The notes under the pieces: model-generated
The model's input: the letters and a program-made list of their open reading frames with translations, nothing else
What the model was told of the DNA's origin: nothing
Databases searched by the model: none
Source: Zygnema cylindricum
Taxonomy: Eukaryota > Streptophyta > Zygnematophyceae > Zygnematales > Zygnemataceae
Reading direction: 5' to 3'
NCBI GenBank assembly: GCA_037447655.1
Contig: JBBHKE010001484.1
Coordinates: forward strand, 238,147-297,647
DNA: 59,501 nt
In this document: one piece after another, positions 54,665 to 59,501 of the stretch
Position numbering within the stretch: position 1 is the first letter of the stretch
Layout: every line of letters starts with the position of its first letter
Position numbers and translations under genes: made by a program

Positions 54665-55880
54665 TTAAAAAGGGGTGATAAGAGTAGAAAAAGACATGGA
54701 TGCTAAGAGGTAAGTTTTGCTCTTCTGCTTTACTGTGAGGAAGACCAATCTTCAATCGATGGAGAATGTTGTGGATATTTTTGTTTTTTCAGTTTTCTTT
54801 AACAATTTGGCCGTTTGGATCAAATTCTATAATTCGACGAAAGCTTAATGTCCCATTTATACTTGTTATGTTCTTGTTCATCTCGCTCTAGTTTGCTCTC
54901 CCGCTCTCCCTTACCCCCTCTCTTCCTCTCTGCCTCTCATCCCCTCTCCCTCTCTCCCCCATTTAAGCAATTTTTCCAATAAACAATAATATAATTATTT
55001 CAGTGACTTGTTGCTACTCTAAAATAACGAAATTCATGACCTATGATTTTTCTTGTTGAATCACCTCCCCTTTTACTCGTTACATACATTTAAGAGTCTA
55101 AGCCATTCTTGCAATTCGCCGTGGTTTCTATAATAAAGTACTATTGGTTTTTTATCTGTTATATAAGGGTAATAATAGATTGTAAGTTAAAGTTGCATAC
55201 ATAAAAAATGTAAAAAATTGGTTACCATGTACTAATACCCATTTCTATGATTACCTAAGCATTCAGCCCCATAAACGTGAAAGAATCAATTTAAAACTCA
55301 ATGTTCACTATAAAGCAAATATAACAGCGGAAGAATTCACATTCAAAAAACATTGCATCACATTGAATGGACAATAAGATGACGTTTCACAAAAAATCTC
55401 ACATTAATACAAACTGAAATTATAATCTCTACTTTTCTCTTCCTTCCTTATCTAATTCCCCCACATTCATTTTAATTGATTATAAACAAATCCATGGCAT
55501 CCCTTATATAACGCAGCCGTCTATGGCGCGATACGGCTGATCCGTGCGCCGCTGATAAACCTCTACAAATGTGTCACCTGTCCACCGAATAGACTAAAAC
55601 ATTCTAATTTTCACTAAAAAAAATATTTTTCACGAAGGACGAGAAACATAGCTACAAGACAACCCAAACTAGAAGTACAGGACAACCCAAAAGTATTGTT
55701 GTACTAGACTAGACGTACGGATGTTTCTAGACGCGAACCAAAACAACAAAAGTGAGGCAAAACGAACAAACAAGTAATTTCACTAAATAATGTAAAAAGT
55801 AGTAATGCGAAATAGAGCCGACTCCTTGCCCACCCATTCTTCCAAAGAATCGTAACCTCCTCTTCATTGGAGAATCGTCT
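54665..55880. other. Intergenic, nothing recognised
   Basis: AT-rich with the CTCTCCC tract noted at 54885-54960. No open frame with family features. Confidence 0.5.
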
Positions 55881-55889
55881 CCATTCACA

Positions 55890-56010
55890 TCAACCTTAGT
55901 TTGAGTCAACCTCTCAAAAGCACATCGAAGGCCGCCGCCTTGGTAAGCATATTAGTAGCTTTTACAAATGCGGATACCTACTGAAATCCAACCTCTTTTG
56001 CAACTACTAA
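55890..56010 (-). pseudogene. Element H RNase H C-terminal relic
   Basis: A frame reads KEVGFQ, stop, VSAFVKATNMLTKAAAFD, matching the Copia ending (…VSTxxQxADMLTKAL). Only about 30 codons are readable. Confidence 0.5.
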
Positions 56011-56794
56011 GGATCGAGTTAAATCAGATGAAAAAAGAGGTATTTTACAAAATTACTACAGAAGATACGATTATGATTCTCTAAGGGTCCGAACGAAAAC
56101 ATTGACCGTCCAATTATGTTTTGGCCTTCATGCACGAAGCAATTGCTCCATCCGACTCTGTAGGTGCTGGCCACCTCAGGGAGATGAGTCCTTCATCACA
56201 GAACCATTAGAATCGCTACACCTAGATGATAAAGACTCGTGCGACGACGGACTACCATCCAAAATTTCACACGTCGCCAAGGCCAAAGTGACCAGAAAAT
56301 GTTTCCTGAAGAGATATTTACATTTTGCATTCCTTCTACCATCATGGTTTCCCGCGCTATTTTTTGTCGTTTTTTTTTTGGAATACAAACTCAAATCTTA
56401 ATACAAATTCAAATTGGAAGGGAAACATTCATCCTAATTTTAGATTTTAAAATAGAAAAGAATGATAAAGTTGCCGCCATATTCAGAATAAAAAAAGTAT
56501 CACAAGAATAACTAAAAAAAATAAAAAATGACATATATATAAAAAGCCCTTTGATGCTTATTTATCGTGGTTGCTCAGACTCTAGTCGTAAAAGTAAGTT
56601 ATCCTAAATGCTCTCATCATTATGGTTTTAGTAAAGGATGGTTTCGACCCTTTAGCCTTTCATCCAGGAGTATTACCATCACTGGTACTAAAAAGTAATG
56701 GCTTTTTGACCATCGACGGATTTGGTAACCAATTTGAAAACTGTTGGAGAATCCACTTTAGAATCCACAGGTGTGCATCGCGCTACAAGATGGT

Positions 56795-57205
56795 AATGGT
56801 CCACTTTGCACTCTACACGTGTGAATAGCGCCACAAGTTGGTTCGCCATGCGCCGCTAATCACCGTTTAAATTCGGTAGTAGGCGCTTGCAAACACAATG
56901 GCCGGGTATCTCAGTTTGTAGCGCTAGTGTATCCCAGGTTGCGTGTTTAATCCACAGATTGGCCATTTTCCAAAGTTAACACTTTGGCGCCCATGCGACA
57001 AGTAAAACATCGTCGATTTACAACATGGTGGCAAAGTCATGGGGCGATGGCAAGCCACACGAAATAGAGTACATTGTGAGAGGGTGTGATGGAGAATTGT
57101 TCACTTTGGAATCCACACTTGTGTATTAGGCAACAAGCTGGTTCTTGAGTGCAGCGCTAGTTGCCGTATAAATTTGGTACTAGGCGCTTACTAACACATC
57201 GGTCG
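56795..57205. repeat. Diverged duplication, period about 305 bp
   Basis: 56795-56900 and 57098-57205 share TCCACTTTGCA/TTCACTTTGGA, ACAAGYTGGTTC, CGCTARTYRCCGT and TAGGCGCTTRC. The tRNA-like stretch 56899-56965 lies between them. Confidence 0.65.
56899..56965 (+). other. tRNA-like sequence, possible SINE head
   Basis: GGCCGGGTATCTCAGTTTGT then AGCGCTAGTG..., GGTTGCGTGTTTAATCCACA and GATTGGCC. The ends GGCC/GGCC can pair; box A matches 10 of 12 positions, box B about 7 of 11; the TTTAATC loop sits in a GTG/CAC stem. It is too irregular for a functional tRNA. No anticodon can be assigned safely. Confidence 0.4.
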
Positions 57206-57210
57206 AGTTC

Positions 57211-57500
57211 GTGGATCGTGGATCGAGGATCGAGGATCGAGGATAGGATCAACGATCGAGGATCGTGGATCGTGGATCGAGGATCGAGGATCGTGGATCG
57301 AGGATCGAGGATCGAGGATCGAGGATCGTGGATCGTGGATCGTGGATCGACGATCGAGGATCGAGGATCGAGGATTGAGGATGGAGGATCCAGGATCGAG
57401 GATCGCGGATCATGGAGGATCGAGGATCGAGGATCGCGGATCGAGGATCAAGGATCGAGGATCGTGGATCGAGGATCGTGGATCGTGGATCGTGGATCCT
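57211..57500. repeat. 7-bp minisatellite (GAGGATC/GTGGATC)n
   Basis: About 40 units of GAGGATC with GTGGATC, GCGGATC and GACGATC variants. Because 7 is not a multiple of 3, frames are open on both strands and encode DRGSWIV/RGSRIED repeats. The ORFs are by-products. BamHI-like GGATCC and GATC sites are dense. Confidence 0.95.
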
Positions 57501-57599
57501 GGAACGTGGGGCATCGATCAAGCCATGTCAAAGAGAGCGCAATTAAGCCTTTCGACAACCTCATTTTGTTGGGGGCTATACAGAGAGGAGGTTTGATGA

Positions 57600-57965
57600 G
57601 TTTCGCCACATGATGATGAGAATTCCGAAAATTCATTAGTTATTTATTTACCACCATTATCATATCAGAATAATTTGATGCAAGAGTACAATTGATTTTC
57701 AACAAAGGATTTAAAGATTTTAATTGAGAAAAAGTTTTAGATTTATGTTTCATGAGAGCTATGTTGGTGAATTGAAAGTAATCATCAATTATTTTAATAA
57801 TGTGCACGGATCCACCCATGCTTGGTTCTCTCATCGGGCCACACACATCACTATGAATTAAATCAAAAGGAGATTTACATTCATAAAAGCTTGAAGGTAA
57901 AGAAATGCAAAGCTTTTTGCCAATAATGCATCCATGGTAAAAATCAAGTTTTGTTGTATTAAAAG
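57600..57965 (-). pseudogene. Element H integrase N-terminal part
   Basis: KLDFYHGCIIGKKLCISLPS (Cys of the zinc domain), SPFDLIHSDVCGPMREPSMG with the first catalytic Asp, and IIKIIDDYFQFTNIALMKHK. It ends before the second catalytic motif at the minisatellite side. Confidence 0.82.
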
Positions 57966-58440
57966 GATCAATTCCTAAAATAGAGCCCTTACTAAGGTCA
58001 CTAGGCTAGATCTTTTGAATTGGCCGAACCTCAAATGCCATTTTTGAAAACAAGAGGAAGAGGGAGAGGAATTTGCTATATTTTTATTGACTAAATCCTA
58101 AAAGCAATTGAAAACATAGAGATTACCACATTCCTTTCCCCCTCCTAAGGGAATGTGGTTGGATGAAAAGAAAAGAACACCATATTTCATAATGCCAAAA
58201 CTTATATTTCGTAAGGCAGTCCCCGCAGCAAAAGGATTATTTTTGAGTTGGTGAACGTTATAAATCTTCTCCTAGATGATAATAAGACAACTATTTGTAT
58301 TAATAGTCAGAAGTCCAACAATATTTGATGTTAGAATTGAATTATTGCCAAGCACAATACTTAAAGGAACAAAGAGCGTAATGAGATTAATCATGATGGT
58401 CTTTGACACGACATGTGGTGAAAAAGGCACGTGTCAATCA
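57966..58440 (-). pseudogene. Element H protease and pre-integrase
   Basis: LIDTCLFHHMSC at 58402-58440 corresponds to the Copia protease motif (I-D-S/T-G-A-x-x-H-M), with Cys for Gly. Further on: IMKYGVLFFSS, then WHLRFGQF (58019-58042), the pre-integrase WHxRxGH motif. Stops interrupt it. Confidence 0.7.
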
Positions 58441-58922
58441 ACTATTGAGAATCATTACCGGTTGAGTTGAACTCTACCCAAAATCCATTAGTGGAATGGA
58501 AACGGATCAAAATTGGGAGGCATGAAAGCAGGTGGTTCTTGATTGGTGGAAGCTTTAGGTTAGGAAGTTTGGAGGAGCGACGAAAGTAAGTGCGGCGGAA
58601 AGTGGAATTGATTTGGCACATTTTGTACCAAGGGGAAGAAGGACCGTAAGGTGGCATAGTGAATTTTACGTTGTGCGACAAAATCTTCGAATCTTCGTCC
58701 ATACATTTAGTGATGGCGAGTTGATTGGTCGCATAATTGTCGTCATTTTCAACAAGAAGGATTCGAATTTGTACTTCACCAATAGTATGCCCCCACGCTT
58801 TCTCAAAACGAAAAAGGTGATAAGATTTGAAATTTCCAGTTATAAAAGTCTTGTCTTAAATATTTATAAATACAAACCTTTTTATTTATGAACGGAGTTT
58901 GACACAGAGGCCGTGGCCCCAT
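58441..58922 (-). pseudogene. Element H Gag relic
   Basis: Starts at the ATG in the PBS: MGPRPLCQTPFINKKV, then DFYNWKFQILSPFSF, which resembles the Copia N-terminal (…NYxxWKxxM). Further frames (MDEDSKILSHNVKF) are degenerate. Confidence 0.5.
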
Positions 58923-58926
58923 AACC
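58911..58926 (-). other. Half-tRNA PBS of element H
   Basis: GGTTATGGGGCCACGG on the minus strand, next to LTR end ...CTTATTA. Confidence 0.65.
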
Positions 58927-59501
58927 TAATAAGTTAGCAGTAATAAAGCCAAAAAAAGGAAAAGGAACAAGAGAGCACAAAGTAAAAGAAAATAGTAAAA
59001 CAAAAGGATAAAACAACAAGAGATAAAAGCACTGCTATTGTGAACTTAGGTATTGTATTGATGAAAAATACAATGAGAGGTTAGATTACTATGAAGAAAC
59101 TCAAACGTGGAAGCCGCAGCATACAAGGTGAAGGTAAACCTAGTCTAGGTAGATCCAAAAATGGTAGAGATAAACACTAATTAGAAATATTCTAAGAGGT
59201 AGTGGGAATCTTTCTACGCTAAAACAATATGTACAAAAAGAGTACGACGCATGAGGACACTAATTAACGTAGTATCCTTAAGACTTAGTGTTCTAGGACT
59301 TAGGTAACATTCAACAAAAACTAAGTAAGACATACTGGTTCATTAATAACATGCAATTTTGAATATCAATAAGGGCAAATTTAAGCGAGGGGGAAGAAGA
59401 GATGGATAGGAAAAACTTATAGGAGAGTGTAAGGAGAGGGAGAGGGCTAATTTTTGGTAGAGGGAGAGAGAAAGGAAGAGGGGTAGAGGTCGAAATATAG
59501 A
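58927..59501 (-). repeat. Probable 5' LTR of element H, partial
   Basis: Inferred from its position upstream of the PBS; it extends past the window, so its start and length are unknown. AT-rich, with purine-rich GGGAGAGGG stretches near the end. Confidence 0.4.

Larger units (their letters stand above)
55880..59501 (-). mobile_element. Decayed Copia element H, running off the window
   Basis: On the minus strand: LTR from 58927 to the window end, PBS (58911-58926), Gag relic, protease, pre-integrase and integrase start (58440-57600), then a 7-bp minisatellite and degenerate DNA, then an RNase H C-terminus (56003-55890). RT is not recognised. Many stops. The 3' LTR is not delimited. Confidence 0.6.

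Noticed and set aside
54504-54755. 83-codon Pro/Ser/Phe-rich open frame on the minus strand
   Set aside because: Translation of the purine tract; low complexity.
55727-55909. 60-codon minus-strand open frame as a gene
   Set aside because: Overlaps the end of the Copia RNase H relic in another frame.
57161-57613. 150-codon DRGS-repeat protein and its opposite-strand partner
   Set aside because: Product of a 7-bp minisatellite that keeps many frames open; no start context or conservation evidence.

Overview
The window looks like nuclear DNA from a streptophyte: a plant, possibly charophyte- or bryophyte-grade. It holds one recognisable spliced host gene, a SEC12-like WD40 protein (1801-8010, + strand, ten exons, 405 codons). 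Almost everything else is nested LTR retrotransposons. A 32-nt piece matching the 5' half of plant initiator tRNA-Met supports the streptophyte assignment. I cannot name a species from sequence alone.

Layout: 1-1800 is upstream DNA with three short tandem-repeat blocks. 1801-8010 is the SEC12-like gene, with introns of 176 to 1,415 bp, one of them apparently GC-AG. 9019-9436 is a hAT-type MITE with 15-bp terminal inverted repeats and a perfect 8-bp target duplication. About 9.9-12.7 kb plus 22.2-23.85 kb is an old, degenerate repeat with LINE-like reverse-transcriptase C-terminal motifs. Copia element A (12736-22177, minus strand, target duplication ATCTC) split it. A itself received a solo LTR (13023-14059, GAAGA) and a chimeric element N (16099-17987, ATTCT). 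Copia B (23852-34508, +) entered the same old repeat. B's 5' LTR was hit by E (24220-31598, minus, a gag-protease element without reverse transcriptase), and B's integrase was cut by Copia C (34509-39969, +). C's 3' LTR was cut by D (39970-44935, +, no visible pol). After a microsatellite-rich stretch (44936-46182) come element G (46183-52977, +, Copia-type gag only, with another LTR nested in it), quiet DNA, and a decayed Copia H on the minus strand (about 55.9 kb to the window end) interrupted by a 7-bp minisatellite.

Most notable: the Copia-type elements A, B, C, N, G and H share a primer-binding site complementary to the anticodon arm of initiator tRNA-Met (core GGTTATGGGCC), not to its 3' end. 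The ATG opposite the CAU anticodon is also the apparent start codon of Gag in A, C and H, and B carries a one-base-decayed version. So one triplet can serve both as translation start and as part of the reverse-transcription primer site. Next to an inverted LTR pair in N, the DNA continues beyond the primer-binding site into 32 nt of tRNA 5'-half sequence, as expected if a half-tRNA primer was copied into cDNA. Element D instead carries the usual 3'-end type site (TGGTATTAGAG), so two priming modes coexist.

All transposon genes carry stops or frameshifts. A is the best preserved, with Gag, protease, integrase, reverse transcriptase and RNase H in Copia order. Exon boundaries, target duplications and LTR limits were read by eye. 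Family assignments rest on motifs, not on database searches.
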